From contig JAAYGA010000327.1 in NCBI GenBank assembly GCA_012727935.1, forward strand, positions 1 through 43,275: a DNA stretch of 43,275 nucleotides. Direction: 5' to 3'. The DNA is from Pseudomonadaceae bacterium (GTDB lineage Bacteria; Pseudomonadota; Gammaproteobacteria; Pseudomonadales; Halomonadaceae). Position numbers and translations under genes: made by a program. The first letter of the stretch is position 1. Each line of letters opens with the position of its first letter. Below are positions 1-7,916 of this stretch, piece after piece. A model generated the notes under the pieces. It searched no databases. It had not been told where the DNA came from and worked only from the letters and a program-made list of their open reading frames with translations.

Positions 1-20
1 ATGTTCCTGATGCTTCATTC

Positions 21-30
21 TTAAAGAGCG
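21..30 (-). promoter_or_regulatory. rrn leader boxA antitermination element
   Basis: The minus strand reads CGCTCTTTAA, matching the core of the rrn boxA (TGCTCTTTAA). In rRNA leaders boxA recruits NusB/NusE to make polymerase termination-resistant. It lies 65 bases downstream of the P2 -10. Together with P1 and P2 this predicts that a 16S rRNA gene begins within a few hundred bases beyond the left edge, on the minus strand. Confidence 0.7.
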
Positions 31-94
31 TTGACTCAAAGCGCGTTGTTGTTGCAAACCTTCTTGCTAGACAACTGCTGAATCAGAGGAGCAT

Positions 95-122
95 ATTCTA
101 CAGCGTTTCTCCTCACTGTCAA
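95..122 (-). promoter_or_regulatory. rRNA operon promoter P2
   Basis: On the minus strand a consensus -35 TTGACA (117-122) is separated by 16 bases from a -10 TAGAAT (95-100), about 95 bases downstream of P1. It reads toward the left edge in tandem with P1, the classic P1-P2 arrangement of gammaproteobacterial rrn operons. Confidence 0.75.
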
Positions 123-189
123 GCGTTGCTTTGCTTAACTTTTAATCTTTTGTTGCTAGGAAATTCTTTCTTCCTGACAACGAGAGCCA

Positions 190-217
190 ATTATATAGAG
201 CTCTCGCGTCAATGCAA
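190..217 (-). promoter_or_regulatory. rRNA operon promoter P1
   Basis: On the minus strand there is a -35 TTGCAT (212-217), a 16-base spacer and a perfect -10 TATAAT (190-195). A G/C-rich discriminator TGGCTCTCG follows, as expected for growth-rate-regulated and stringently controlled rRNA promoters. An A-rich tract just upstream (218-238), overlapping the 3' end of the neighbouring gene, could act as an UP element. A 7-base inverted repeat (CGAGAGC/GCTCTCG, 181-206) spans the -10 and discriminator. The assignment rests on the tandem arrangement with P2 and the boxA downstream; the rRNA genes themselves lie off the left edge. Confidence 0.75.
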
Positions 218-225
218 GTACTTTT

Positions 226-429
226 TTACTTAAATGCACTACCTGACTTAATACCGAGCTTTTTAAAGATTATTACTGCCGGACAAAAACCAGTAAAGCT
301 AGCCTGAATCATGTTCACAGCAATAAATGCAGTAAACCAGATAAAGTTAGCGTGAACCTTCACTGTTAAAACTAGGCTTACTAAAATCATTACGCCTGCA
401 AACACTAGCAATAGACGATCAACGTTCAT
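226..429 (-). CDS. YgaP-type (DUF2892) small inner-membrane protein
   Basis: This 67-residue protein has two hydrophobic segments (about residues 5-24 and 29-47) followed by the TGFCP motif and a short KKLGIK tail. That pattern is typical of the DUF2892/YgaP-like transmembrane family, whose members occur alone or fused to rhodanese domains. The biochemical role of stand-alone members is not known. A GGAGAG ribosome site precedes the ATG. The stop codon is nine bases from the rrn P1 -35, so the gene reads into the rRNA promoter region on the same strand, and the UP-like A tract overlaps its end. Confidence 0.8.
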   Translation of the reverse strand: MNVDRLLLVFAGVMILVSLVLTVKVHANFIWFTAFIAVNMIQASFTGFCPAVIIFKKLGIKSGSAFK

Positions 430-715
430 GGTTCTCTCCAGTTATATTTAAGGTGATGCTTAATTAGTGCAATCTAACACTTAGTTAATTTTGCTGCAAG
501 CCCACTGACTAACTCTAAGCCTTCCTATTATAGAAGCTGTTTGAGTGGCTTTTATTTTCTACACAAAATAAAATAGCTAGATAGAAGGATAAGGCGTTTT
601 AAGCACAAGCAGGTGATTGACAGCAACTGTCTCTACGCCCTACTTTATTACGGCACGCTAACAAACAACCCACCCACCTTTCAACCAAGTCACCGTAGAT
701 TTTTAAGGATGCAAC

Positions 716-1129
716 ATGCTCACCAATATTTACTGGGTTACTGCTTTAACTATTATTTTTGCAGTTTTCTATCTAATTGCAGTACGCTTTTCAATGCCAA
801 AGCTGGCATTTATAGTTGTTGCTTTACTGGGTATCACTAGCCACTCTTTTTATTATTTCTACTTAGAGCAACTGTTAGTTAAACATTATGGCGGTTCAAT
901 GGTTATACAAATACCTGATGGCCAGCACCACTTGGGTGTAACTTGGAAAGATGAACACTTATGGATAGAAAATTACGACCCTATTAAAAATGAGTGTATT
1001 TTTCGAGAATATTCACGCGGCAGCGTATTAGAAGGACAGGTAAAATTACGTAATTGCAATCCTTTGCTGCTGCAAGACAGGTTTATCAACACTCCCCCTT
1101 TGCCTTCGTCATCTGAAGCTGCTGAGTAA
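716..1129 (+). CDS. Unknown protein with two N-terminal membrane segments
   Basis: I do not recognise this 137-residue protein. Two hydrophobic helices (about residues 5-25 and 30-50) are followed by a soluble domain of about 80 residues with two cysteines (NECIF and RNCNP) and a low-complexity PLPSSSEAAE tail. AAGGA six bases before the ATG supports the start and rules out the overlapping frame at 613. The 286 bases between this gene and the DUF2892 gene hold the divergent promoter area and no other convincing ORF. It converges on cysQ with a 44-base gap and no obvious terminator. Confidence 0.6.
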   Translation: MLTNIYWVTALTIIFAVFYLIAVRFSMPKLAFIVVALLGITSHSFYYFYLEQLLVKHYGGSMVIQIPDGQHHLGVTWKDEHLWIENYDPIKNECIFREYSRGSVLEGQVKLRNCNPLLLQDRFINTPPLPSSSEAAE

Positions 1130-1173
1130 TTTTAGTAGCTTAATTTATTACAGGCTAACTTAAGCCAATAACC

Positions 1174-2058
1174 TCACAAACTAGATTCACTCAACTTTTT
1201 TGTTACAAAAGGTTCAAGCCATTCATGCCAAGGATGGTTTAAGTCACCAATAACCATAAACTCAGGGTTAATAATGCTGGGTTTTTGGTTATAAATAAGC
1301 GAACGAAAAGACCAATCTAATACACGGCCACCGGCACCTTCAACAACCGCTTGTGCAGCAGCGGTGTCCCATTCACTCGTTGGGCCTAGGCGAGGATAAA
1401 AATCAGCGGCCCCTTCTGCAATTTTGCAAAGCTTAAGAGAGCTACCAAGTGGAATATGGTTAACTTCAGCACCAGCTAGCTGAAGTGCTTCTATAATTGG
1501 TTGCAGTTTTTCTGAACCATGCCTATGGCTAGCTACAACATCCATTTTAGGCCAAGATAAAGAACGTGTTTGTAATTTGCGGGCTTCGCCTTCACGTGGC
1601 TGTAAAAAACTACCGTAATAACGACTGCCATAATAGGTAACACCGCTAACAGGCAAATGAACCATGCCAAACACTGGCTGCCCATGTTCTATAAGTGCAA
1701 TGTTAACGCTAAACTCTCCATTTCTTGCTAAAAATTCTTTGGTGCCATCTAAAGGGTCAACCAGCCAATAACGCGCCCATTGACGCCTTGCCGACCAAGC
1801 TGTTTCTGCTTCTTCTTCAGTTAAAACAGGCAAGCGAGGCATAAGCTGTGCTAACCCATTACAGATTACTCGATTAGCAGCTAAATCTGCGGCTGTTACT
1901 GGTGAAGCATCTTGTTTTTCAGAAGCAGCCCAAAGTTCTGGGCGAACATAAATACGCATAATCGCTTCACCAGCAGCATAACAAATACGCCCTAGTTCAC
2001 GGGCAAGCTTATTTGGCTGCTCAAGCACCGTTGTATTTCTGAAGTCATTCTTGCTCAT
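1174..2058 (-). CDS. cysQ: 3'(2'),5'-bisphosphate nucleotidase CysQ
   Basis: CysQ hydrolyses 3'-phosphoadenosine 5'-phosphate to AMP, recycling the by-product of sulfate assimilation and other PAPS-dependent reactions. It is an inositol-monophosphatase-fold, magnesium-dependent, lithium-sensitive enzyme. The 294-residue product carries the acidic EEEAE motif, the hallmark metal site DPLDGTKEF and the C-terminal EWDTAAAQ motif. Its ATG lies inside the last codons of nudE, a 14-base overlap that suggests translational coupling. The first 20 or so residues are poorly conserved in type, so a start a few codons later is possible. Confidence 0.92.
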   Translation of the reverse strand: MSKNDFRNTTVLEQPNKLARELGRICYAAGEAIMRIYVRPELWAASEKQDASPVTAADLAANRVICNGLAQLMPRLPVLTEEEAETAWSARRQWARYWLVDPLDGTKEFLARNGEFSVNIALIEHGQPVFGMVHLPVSGVTYYGSRYYGSFLQPREGEARKLQTRSLSWPKMDVVASHRHGSEKLQPIIEALQLAGAEVNHIPLGSSLKLCKIAEGAADFYPRLGPTSEWDTAAAQAVVEGAGGRVLDWSFRSLIYNQKPSIINPEFMVIGDLNHPWHEWLEPFVTKKLSESSL

Positions 2059-2596
2059 AGAGTAATTTTTCTCGAGTTAAAAAAAGTGCTGCGATTGATC
2101 GTGCCTCGTGAAAATCATCACTAGCCATTAGCTTGTTTAAATCATTTAAAGGATGCAAAACAACCTCTAGCGGTTCTGGCTCATCGCCTTCTAACTTGCA
2201 AGGGTAAAGGTCGCGGGCAAGCACAATGTCCATTTTATGCCCCATATAATTGGGCGCTAAAGATAACTGTGTTAGTAGTTCTAAACGGTGAGCGCCATAA
2301 CCTGTTTCCTCCATTAATTCACGATTAGCGGCTGTTAACGCATCTTCACCTGGGTCAATTAAGCCTTTAGGTAAAGTAAGTACATAATCATGAAATCCAC
2401 CAGCGTATTCTCGAATTAACACTAGCTCGTTATGTTCATTCACCGCCACTATCATAACAGCGCCATGCCCTTGACTGACTAGCCGCTCATAAGTTCTGTG
2501 TACACCATTGGTGAATTCAAGATGCAACTCTTCCACCTTGAATAACCGACTTTCAGCCACTATTTTACGCTGTAGAATTTTTGGGCGCTTGGGCAT
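2045..2596 (-). CDS. nudE: ADP compounds hydrolase NudE
   Basis: NudE is a Nudix hydrolase acting on ADP-ribose, NADH and diadenosine polyphosphates. The Nudix box is complete: GLIDPGEDALTAANRELMEETGYG fits GX5EX7REUXEEXGU. I place the start at MPKRPKIL (183 residues, close to the 186 of E. coli) because AAGGAG sits ten bases before that ATG; the longer ORF in the track would have this site inside the coding sequence. It is cotranscribed with cysQ and divergent from yrfG. In E. coli nudE is likewise near yrfG, hslR, hslO and pckA. Confidence 0.9.
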   Translation of the reverse strand: MPKRPKILQRKIVAESRLFKVEELHLEFTNGVHRTYERLVSQGHGAVMIVAVNEHNELVLIREYAGGFHDYVLTLPKGLIDPGEDALTAANRELMEETGYGAHRLELLTQLSLAPNYMGHKMDIVLARDLYPCKLEGDEPEPLEVVLHPLNDLNKLMASDDFHEARSIAALFLTREKLLYEQE

Positions 2597-2765
2597 AACA
2601 AGCTTACTCCTTGAAAATAACAAAAGTGACTTAGCTTCATGAAGTCTTAACTTTTCGTTACAATGATTACTTGTATTTATTAGTAATGCTACTAGCCAAC
2701 TTGTGTAGCTCTTTATTAAGCTAACAAGACTTACAACCCAATATTAAAACCAACAAGGGCTGGAA

Positions 2766-3428
2766 ATGATTGACTGGAAAAGCATTAACACAGTTCTGCT
2801 GGACATGGATGGTACACTGCTAGACCTACATTTTGATAGCCACTTTTGGTTAGAACACCTACCACGCCGCTATGCAGAGCTACATAAGTTAGAAAGATCC
2901 ACTATTGAAGCAGACCTTATATCACAAATTATGGCAGAAAAAGGCCAACTTAACTGGTATAGCTTAGATTATTGGAGCAATCGTTTTAATGTTGATATTC
3001 CAGCACTTAAGCGAGAGATTCAGCATTTAATTGGTTTTCGTGTTGATGCTTTAGATTTCTTGCAATGGTTAAAAGTAGCTCACCCACGCGTAGTGCTTGC
3101 AACTAATGCTGACCGCAAAAGCTTAGAACTAAAACTTCCTTTAACAGGCTTAGACCAATATGTTGATCTAATTTTTAGTTCAAGTGACATAGGCATTCCC
3201 AAAGAGGAACAAGGCTACTGGCACGCATTAATGGCAATAGAACCTTTTGACCCAGCAACTACTTTACTGATTGACGACAATGAAAGTGTGTTAGCTTCAG
3301 CCAAGCAGTTTGGCATTGCACAGCTTATTACCATTAGCCAACCCGACAGCCAAAGCCCACTAAGACAAATGACAGAATTTCCTGCGGTAACACGTTTTGC
3401 TGAACTACAACCGGTTAATAAACCATGA
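2766..3428 (+). CDS. yrfG: GMP/IMP nucleotidase YrfG (HAD family)
   Basis: This HAD-superfamily phosphatase of 220 residues resembles E. coli YrfG, which dephosphorylates purine mononucleotides. Motif I is LLDMDGTLLD with the nucleophile at D13 and acid/base at D15. Motif II is LATNADR and motif IV is LLIDDNESVL. The ATG of hslR overlaps its stop (ATGA), so the two are translationally coupled. The order yrfG-hslR-hslO-pckA is the same as in E. coli, which supports the call. Confidence 0.9.
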   Translation: MIDWKSINTVLLDMDGTLLDLHFDSHFWLEHLPRRYAELHKLERSTIEADLISQIMAEKGQLNWYSLDYWSNRFNVDIPALKREIQHLIGFRVDALDFLQWLKVAHPRVVLATNADRKSLELKLPLTGLDQYVDLIFSSSDIGIPKEEQGYWHALMAIEPFDPATTLLIDDNESVLASAKQFGIAQLITISQPDSQSPLRQMTEFPAVTRFAELQPVNKP

Positions 3429-3829
3429 ATAAAAACACCCTTGTAACTGAAGCTCTTCGCCTCGATAAATGGTTGTGGGCTGCGCGTTTCTTTAAAACAC
3501 GTAGCCTAGCTAAAGCAGCCATAGAAAATGGTAAAGTGCATTACGATGGGCAAAGACCCAAAGTAAGCCGAACGATCACCTTGGGTGCTTTGCTGGAAAT
3601 AACCCAAGGCTTTGATATAAAAGAAGTTGAAGTATTGGCTTTATCGGCACAGCGAGGCCCAGCAACTGAAGCGCAAAAGCTTTATAAAGAAACTGAACGC
3701 GGCCTAGCGAATAAAGTTGCTGCTGCAGAAAAGCGCCGACTAGCAGGTGATGCTAGCCTTGCGCCTGCTCAGCGACCCGATAAAAAATCGCGTCGTCAAA
3801 TACATCGCTTTAAGCGACAGGAAAACTAA
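3425..3829 (+). CDS. hslR: Ribosome-associated heat shock protein 15 (HslR)
   Basis: HslR is an S4-domain RNA-binding protein that binds free 50S subunits carrying a stalled nascent chain-tRNA and helps recycle them. The S4 motif is visible near the N-terminus ([32 protein letters not shown]). A basic C-terminal tail ([13 protein letters not shown]) fits RNA contact. At 134 residues it matches the E. coli length. It overlaps yrfG by four bases and is followed six bases later by hslO, giving a redox and heat stress operon. Confidence 0.93.
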   Translation: MNKNTLVTEALRLDKWLWAARFFKTRSLAKAAIENGKVHYDGQRPKVSRTITLGALLEITQGFDIKEVEVLALSAQRGPATEAQKLYKETERGLANKVAAAEKRRLAGDASLAPAQRPDKKSRRQIHRFKRQEN

Positions 3830-3834
3830 AAACC

Positions 3835-4740
3835 ATGGCAAGCTCTACCACCCCTTTATCCGATCAGGTACAACGTTTTTTATTTGATGATACCGCCGTT
3901 CGTGGCGAACTAGTGCAGTTACATCAAAGCTACCAAGAAGTACTTATTAGACACAACTACCCACCGGCTATTGAAAAACTTTTGGGTGAGCTACTTGCAG
4001 CTGTAGCACTATTAACCGCCACCGTAAAACTTGAAGGCACGCTTACCTTAGAAGCAAGGGGCAAGGGTGAAGTTAGCCTATTAATGGCTGAATGCAATAC
4101 AGGCGAACAAGGTGGTGACCAGTTACGCGCCATTGCACGTTACCAAGGCGAACCCACAGGCCAAACACTAACAGAACTGCTCCAAGGTGGGCAGCTAGTC
4201 ATTACTTTAGATCCTTATGAAGGTAACCGTTATCAAGGCATAGTAGCACTTGATCAAGACACTCTAACTGCCTGTTTAGAAGGTTACTTTGCTAGCTCTG
4301 AACAATTGCCTACAAGGCTTTGGCTAGCAGCAGACAGCAAAGGCGCTGGTGGTTTGCTGTTACAAAGATTGCCCGATGATGCGCGCAATAAAGACCCAGA
4401 CGCTTGGGTTAGAATTGGGCATTTAGCTGCAACAATAACAACTGAAGAGTTATTACACCTAGAACAGCATGATTTACTGCATCGTTTATTTCATGAAGAA
4501 GCGTTGCGTATTTTTGAACCCAACACCCTTAAGTTTGGCTGCACCTGTTCACGTCAACGCATTGCTAATGCACTGGCCAGTTTAGGCGAAGAAGAATTAA
4601 ACGAAGCCTTAAAAGAACAAGGAAAACTAACAACTGAATGCCATTTTTGTAATACTAGCTACATCTTTACTAAAGATGACCTACCCGAATTATTAAATGA
4701 AGCAATAGTGACACCGCCACCTAATGCAAGGTTGCACTAA
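3835..4740 (+). CDS. hslO: Redox-regulated holdase chaperone Hsp33 (HslO)
   Basis: Hsp33 is a cytosolic chaperone switched on by oxidative unfolding. When reduced, four cysteines hold zinc; under hypochlorite or peroxide stress they form disulfides and the protein becomes a holdase. The zinc centre is intact: C236 and C238 (FGCTCS) and C269 and C272 (ECHFC), giving CxC-X30-CxxC. The length is 301 residues against 292 in E. coli. It lies six bases after hslR. A 229-base gap follows before pckA, with no clear terminator. Confidence 0.95.
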   Translation: MASSTTPLSDQVQRFLFDDTAVRGELVQLHQSYQEVLIRHNYPPAIEKLLGELLAAVALLTATVKLEGTLTLEARGKGEVSLLMAECNTGEQGGDQLRAIARYQGEPTGQTLTELLQGGQLVITLDPYEGNRYQGIVALDQDTLTACLEGYFASSEQLPTRLWLAADSKGAGGLLLQRLPDDARNKDPDAWVRIGHLAATITTEELLHLEQHDLLHRLFHEEALRIFEPNTLKFGCTCSRQRIANALASLGEEELNEALKEQGKLTTECHFCNTSYIFTKDDLPELLNEAIVTPPPNARLH

Positions 4741-4969
4741 AAAACAGGACTAATTATTGCTGTAGTTACCTTTGGTTACTTTTTAAGCAAACCAAGAATA
4801 ATTATTATTTATAGCTGTTAAGCTTTTGATAAAGCTAAAGTTTTTACCATGTAATGGTGCTACAAGGTAATTTAGTCATTTTTAAATAAACACTGCCACT
4901 ACGCCTTGAAGACTTTTTTTGTCATAATAAGACTACTTTTAAGGTGTAAAAAACCTGTTACTACTAATA

Positions 4970-6529
4970 ATGAAAAATATTAACGAGAACGCTGTGAAAA
5001 CTTATACTAACTTAAGCAATGCCCAATTAATCGAATTGGCAATTCAACGCAGTGAAGGTCACCTTGCTGACAACGGCGCACTAGTCGTTAATACTGGCAA
5101 ACGTACCGGACGCTCTCCATTAGATCGTTTTATTGTTGACGAACCTGGCACCTCAGCAGAAATTGAATGGGGTTCAACTAACCGCCCTTTTGATACTCAA
5201 AAATTTGATGCTTTGTGGGATCGTGTTAATAACTACCTAACTGAACAAGGTCGCTTCGTATCAGAACTGCACGTAGGCTCTGATCCTAAACACTACTTGC
5301 CAGTACGCGTTAATACTGAAACCGCTTGGCATAACTTGTTTGGCCGCACTTTATTTATTCGTCCCGACACTTACAACCAAGATTCAAAAGAAGAGTGGGA
5401 AGTTCTTAACGCAGCTAACTTCGTGTGTGATCCATCTCGCGATGGAACTAACTCAGACGGCTGTGTCATTCTTAACTTTGCTAAGCGTCGCGTTATTATT
5501 GCAGGCATGAAGTACGCTGGCGAAATGAAAAAAGCCATGTTCTCTGTACAAAACTTCCTGCTACCTGCTGTTGATGTACTGCCTATGCACTGTTCCGCAA
5601 ACGTGGGTGAAGACGGTGAAACCACACTGTTCTTTGGTCTTTCTGGTACAGGTAAAACCACCCTTTCAGCAGACCCATCACGCTACCTTATTGGTGATGA
5701 CGAACATGGCTGGGGTGTTGGTACTGTCTTTAATATTGAAGGCGGCTGCTATGCTAAGTGCATCAACTTATCACAAAAGAACGAACCCATTATTTGGGAC
5801 GCTATACGCTTTGGTTCAGTACTAGAAAACGTAGTGCTAGACGACCGCCGTGGCCCTAACTATGCCGACGACAGCCTAACCCAAAACTCACGCGCTGCTT
5901 ACCCACTAGAACACGTTGAAAAGCGTGTTGCTAAAAACCTAGCAGGCGAGCCTAACGCTATTATTTTCTTAACCTGCGACATGAGCGGCGTATTGCCTCC
6001 CGTTTCTATTTTGTCTAAAGAAGCAGCGGCTTACCACTTCTTGTCTGGCTACACAGCTAAGGTTGGCTCTACAGAAATGGGCTCCACTTCTGGCCTAGAA
6101 GCCACCTTCTCAACTTGCTTTGGCGCACCTTTCTTCCCACGCCCAGCCCGTGTTTATGCAGACTTGTTAATTAAGCGCATTGAAAGCTTTAACTCGCGTG
6201 TTTACTTGGTTAACACCGGTTGGACAGGCGGCGCTTACGGTGAAGGTGGTAATCGCTTCAGCATTCCAACCACACGCGCCATAGTTAACGCTGTACAACA
6301 CGGTGCTTTGGTTGACGCAGAAACCGAAATGCTAGGAACACTAAACTTAGAAGTACCTAAGCATGTTGCTGGTGTTGATAGCAGCTTACTAAACCCACGT
6401 GAAACTTGGGCTGATAAAGATGCTTACGACCGCCAAGCTAAAGAACTAGCCGGCATGTTTGTTGAAAACTTCCGTAAATTTGCTGGTGTTGATGAAGCAA
6501 TAATTGCTGCAGGTCCTAAGCTAAAATAA
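4970..6529 (+). CDS. pckA: Phosphoenolpyruvate carboxykinase (ATP)
   Basis: This enzyme converts oxaloacetate and ATP to phosphoenolpyruvate, the first committed step of gluconeogenesis. The 519-residue product has the kinase-1a loop [11 protein letters not shown] (residues 223-233) and the kinase-2 motif GDDEHGW (242-248). The ORF-track ATG has only a weak ribosome site. A GTG eight codons later is an alternative, but the first residues align with other ATP-type enzymes as I recall them. The 229-base upstream region contains a small dyad ACCAT-GTA-ATGGT (4846-4858) of unknown meaning. A strong terminator follows. Confidence 0.96.
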   Translation: MKNINENAVKTYTNLSNAQLIELAIQRSEGHLADNGALVVNTGKRTGRSPLDRFIVDEPGTSAEIEWGSTNRPFDTQKFDALWDRVNNYLTEQGRFVSELHVGSDPKHYLPVRVNTETAWHNLFGRTLFIRPDTYNQDSKEEWEVLNAANFVCDPSRDGTNSDGCVILNFAKRRVIIAGMKYAGEMKKAMFSVQNFLLPAVDVLPMHCSANVGEDGETTLFFGLSGTGKTTLSADPSRYLIGDDEHGWGVGTVFNIEGGCYAKCINLSQKNEPIIWDAIRFGSVLENVVLDDRRGPNYADDSLTQNSRAAYPLEHVEKRVAKNLAGEPNAIIFLTCDMSGVLPPVSILSKEAAAYHFLSGYTAKVGSTEMGSTSGLEATFSTCFGAPFFPRPARVYADLLIKRIESFNSRVYLVNTGWTGGAYGEGGNRFSIPTTRAIVNAVQHGALVDAETEMLGTLNLEVPKHVAGVDSSLLNPRETWADKDAYDRQAKELAGMFVENFRKFAGVDEAIIAAGPKLK

Positions 6530-6555
6530 CTAGCTTACCACCTAAACAGTAATCC

Positions 6556-6582
6556 AAACCCCACCTTAGCGTGGGGTTTTTT
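6556..6582 (+). terminator. Rho-independent terminator after pckA
   Basis: A 9-base stem AAACCCCAC/GTGGGGTTT with a 6-base loop (CTTAGC) runs into a T tract, 27 bases after the pckA stop. It separates pckA from bioY. Confidence 0.9.
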
Positions 6583-6624
6583 ATATCAAAAAAACACAAC
6601 TCTCTTGTCTCAAGCGCAAGGTTC

Positions 6625-6683
6625 TTGTATAAAGCCATTCGTTTACCATAAAATAATTACAGGTTAACAAGACTGGCTTTATA
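6625..6683 (+). promoter_or_regulatory. Probable BirA operator and promoter of bioY
   Basis: Half-sites TCGTTTACC (6639-6647) and GGTTAACAA (6662-6670) are separated by 14 bases, close to the biotin operator consensus TTGTWAACC-N14-16-GGTTWACAA; the right half is perfect and the left has two mismatches. The dyad overlaps a plausible promoter (TTGTAT, 18 bases, TAAAAT at 6649-6654), which fits repression by biotinyl-AMP-loaded BirA. A perfect 10-base inverted repeat TATAAAGCCA/TGGCTTTATA (6628-6637 and 6674-6683) surrounds it almost concentrically. Confidence 0.6.
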
Positions 6684-6703
6684 ACTTAAAAAAAGGAACT
6701 GAA

Positions 6704-7240
6704 ATGGAGCGCACCAAACTGCAAATGCTTGTGCTTACACTTATTTTTACTTTAGTAATCGCTATTTTTGCTCAGCTGAAATTCTCATTAACCCTTGTAC
6801 CTATTACAGGACAAACCTTAGCCCTAGGCTTAGCTGCAACAGTTTTAGGCGCTCGCTATGCAAGCTATGCAGCAGGGTTTTATGTATTACTTGGGGCTTT
6901 AGGCCTACCAGTTTTTAGTGGCATGTCTTCAGGTTTAGACGTTGTATTTGGCCCCAAAGGGGGTTATGTACTTAGTTTTATTCCAGCAGCTTTTTTTATT
7001 GGCTTTTATCTGGAAAAAACTGCTTTTACAAAAAGAAATGCTTGGTTAGCGAATATTCTAGCCATGTTTTTTATTTTAAGTGTTGGCATGGTGTGGTTAA
7101 AAACTGTTGCTGACATTAGCTGGTCCAGAGCATTTTTTGGTGGATTTGCACCCTTTGTTTTAGGCGGCCTAATTAAAGCAGTTTTAGCAGGCTGGCTAGG
7201 CATACACCTAAGAAATTTAATTAGAAAAAAACAGCAATAA
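6704..7240 (+). CDS. bioY: Biotin transporter BioY
   Basis: BioY is the substrate-binding membrane component (S component) of biotin ECF transporters. The 178-residue protein has about six hydrophobic helices. It shows the family features VPITGQTLALGLAA near the N-terminus and ALGLPVFSG...GLDVVFGPKGGYVLSF in the middle. No bioM or bioN is adjacent, so it may work alone or with a shared ECF module; many proteobacterial BioY proteins are solitary. AAAAAGGAACTGAA precedes the ATG. The BirA-like operator upstream supports biotin as the substrate. Confidence 0.9.
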   Translation: MERTKLQMLVLTLIFTLVIAIFAQLKFSLTLVPITGQTLALGLAATVLGARYASYAAGFYVLLGALGLPVFSGMSSGLDVVFGPKGGYVLSFIPAAFFIGFYLEKTAFTKRNAWLANILAMFFILSVGMVWLKTVADISWSRAFFGGFAPFVLGGLIKAVLAGWLGIHLRNLIRKKQQ

Positions 7241-7536
7241 ATCTTTAGTTTTAGCTTTATTAGCTAAATAGTAACCTTTGACCCACTTATTTAAGGCTTA
7301 CCTTAACTACATCTTTTATAAGGTTTTACGGGCGGCAAGATAAGCGTTATAGTCACTGGTGCGGCTTCAGGTCGCAGGTTTTCAACTCATTCTTAAGGGG
7401 AAGAGTGAGAACATCTAAGGCATAATAAAGTCTTAGCAATGGTAATTTGATTCAAGGTTAATACCTTGCTAGGTTGTTTAAGCTTTAAGCAATTTAGCAC
7501 CAAAAAAACTAAATAATGATGATGAGGATGTAACCT
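7241..7536 (+). other. 296-base gene-free stretch upstream of the HiPIP gene
   Basis: I find no ORF with a ribosome site here. Two structures stand out. One is a 9-base stem with a G-T wobble, CTCATTCTT-AAGGGG-AAGAGTGAG (7386-7409). The other is a compact dyad CAAGGT-TAAT-ACCTTG (7453-7468), about 70 bases before the hip ATG, which could be an operator. No terminator follows bioY directly. The stretch 7330-7380 is richer in G and C than its surroundings and unexplained. Confidence 0.4.
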
Positions 7537-7854
7537 ATGTCACAAATCAGCCGTCGTTCACTTCTGAAAAAAGGCCTTTTCGGTTTGGCTGCGTTACCTT
7601 TAGGTATGGGGGTTTTAACCTCTCAATCGTTTGCAGCTGGCTTACCAGCTTTAAGTGAAGACGCGCCTCAAGCTAAAGCACTTAAGTATGTAAAAGATGC
7701 TGCTCAAGCTTCTGGCCATGCCAAATACCAAGCAGGTCAAACCTGTGACAACTGCATGTTCTGGAAACCAGCCAACAATGGCTGTGCGCTTTTCCCACAG
7801 AACTCTGTTGAAGCAAAAGGCTGGTGCCAGTCTTACGTTAAAAAGCCAGGTTGA
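7537..7854 (+). CDS. High-potential iron-sulfur protein (HiPIP), Tat-exported
   Basis: HiPIPs are small periplasmic electron carriers with one [4Fe-4S] cluster cycling at high potential, often feeding reaction centres or terminal oxidases and reductases. The 105-residue precursor starts with a twin-arginine signal (SRRSLLKKG, hydrophobic core, cleavage probably near SFAAG). The mature part has four cysteines: C70, C73 (CDNC), C83 (NGC) and C97 (GWC), the family arrangement. Cofactor loading before export fits Tat use, and tatABC is encoded later in this window. A GATGAGGATG tract precedes the ATG. It appears monocistronic, ending at a bidirectional terminator. Confidence 0.93.
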   Translation: MSQISRRSLLKKGLFGLAALPLGMGVLTSQSFAAGLPALSEDAPQAKALKYVKDAAQASGHAKYQAGQTCDNCMFWKPANNGCALFPQNSVEAKGWCQSYVKKPG

Positions 7855-7876
7855 TCTTAGCTTTTTAATCTAGCTT

Positions 7877-7906
7877 ATAAAAACCCCAGTTAACTGGGGT
7901 TTTTAT
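7877..7906. terminator. Bidirectional terminator between hip and mcp
   Basis: A perfect 30-base palindrome ATAAAAACCCCAGTT/AACTGGGGTTTTTAT lies between two convergent genes, with T tracts on both strands. It can end transcription of the HiPIP gene on plus and of the chemoreceptor gene on minus. Confidence 0.9.
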
Positions 7907-7916
7907 TTTACACATT

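Noticed and set aside
613-840. 75-residue ORF on plus overlapping the membrane protein at 716
   Set aside because: No ribosome site and no protein-like composition. The 716 frame has AAGGA upstream and continues far beyond it.
4741-4969. CRP site upstream of pckA
   Set aside because: No TGTGA-N6-TCACA-like sequence is present. The only dyad is a short ACCAT/ATGGT that does not fit.
5371-5661. Antisense ORF inside pckA
   Set aside because: It is a shadow of a strongly conserved gene; the same applies to the antisense ORFs inside argB/algC, hisF, hslU, tatABC and ppk1.
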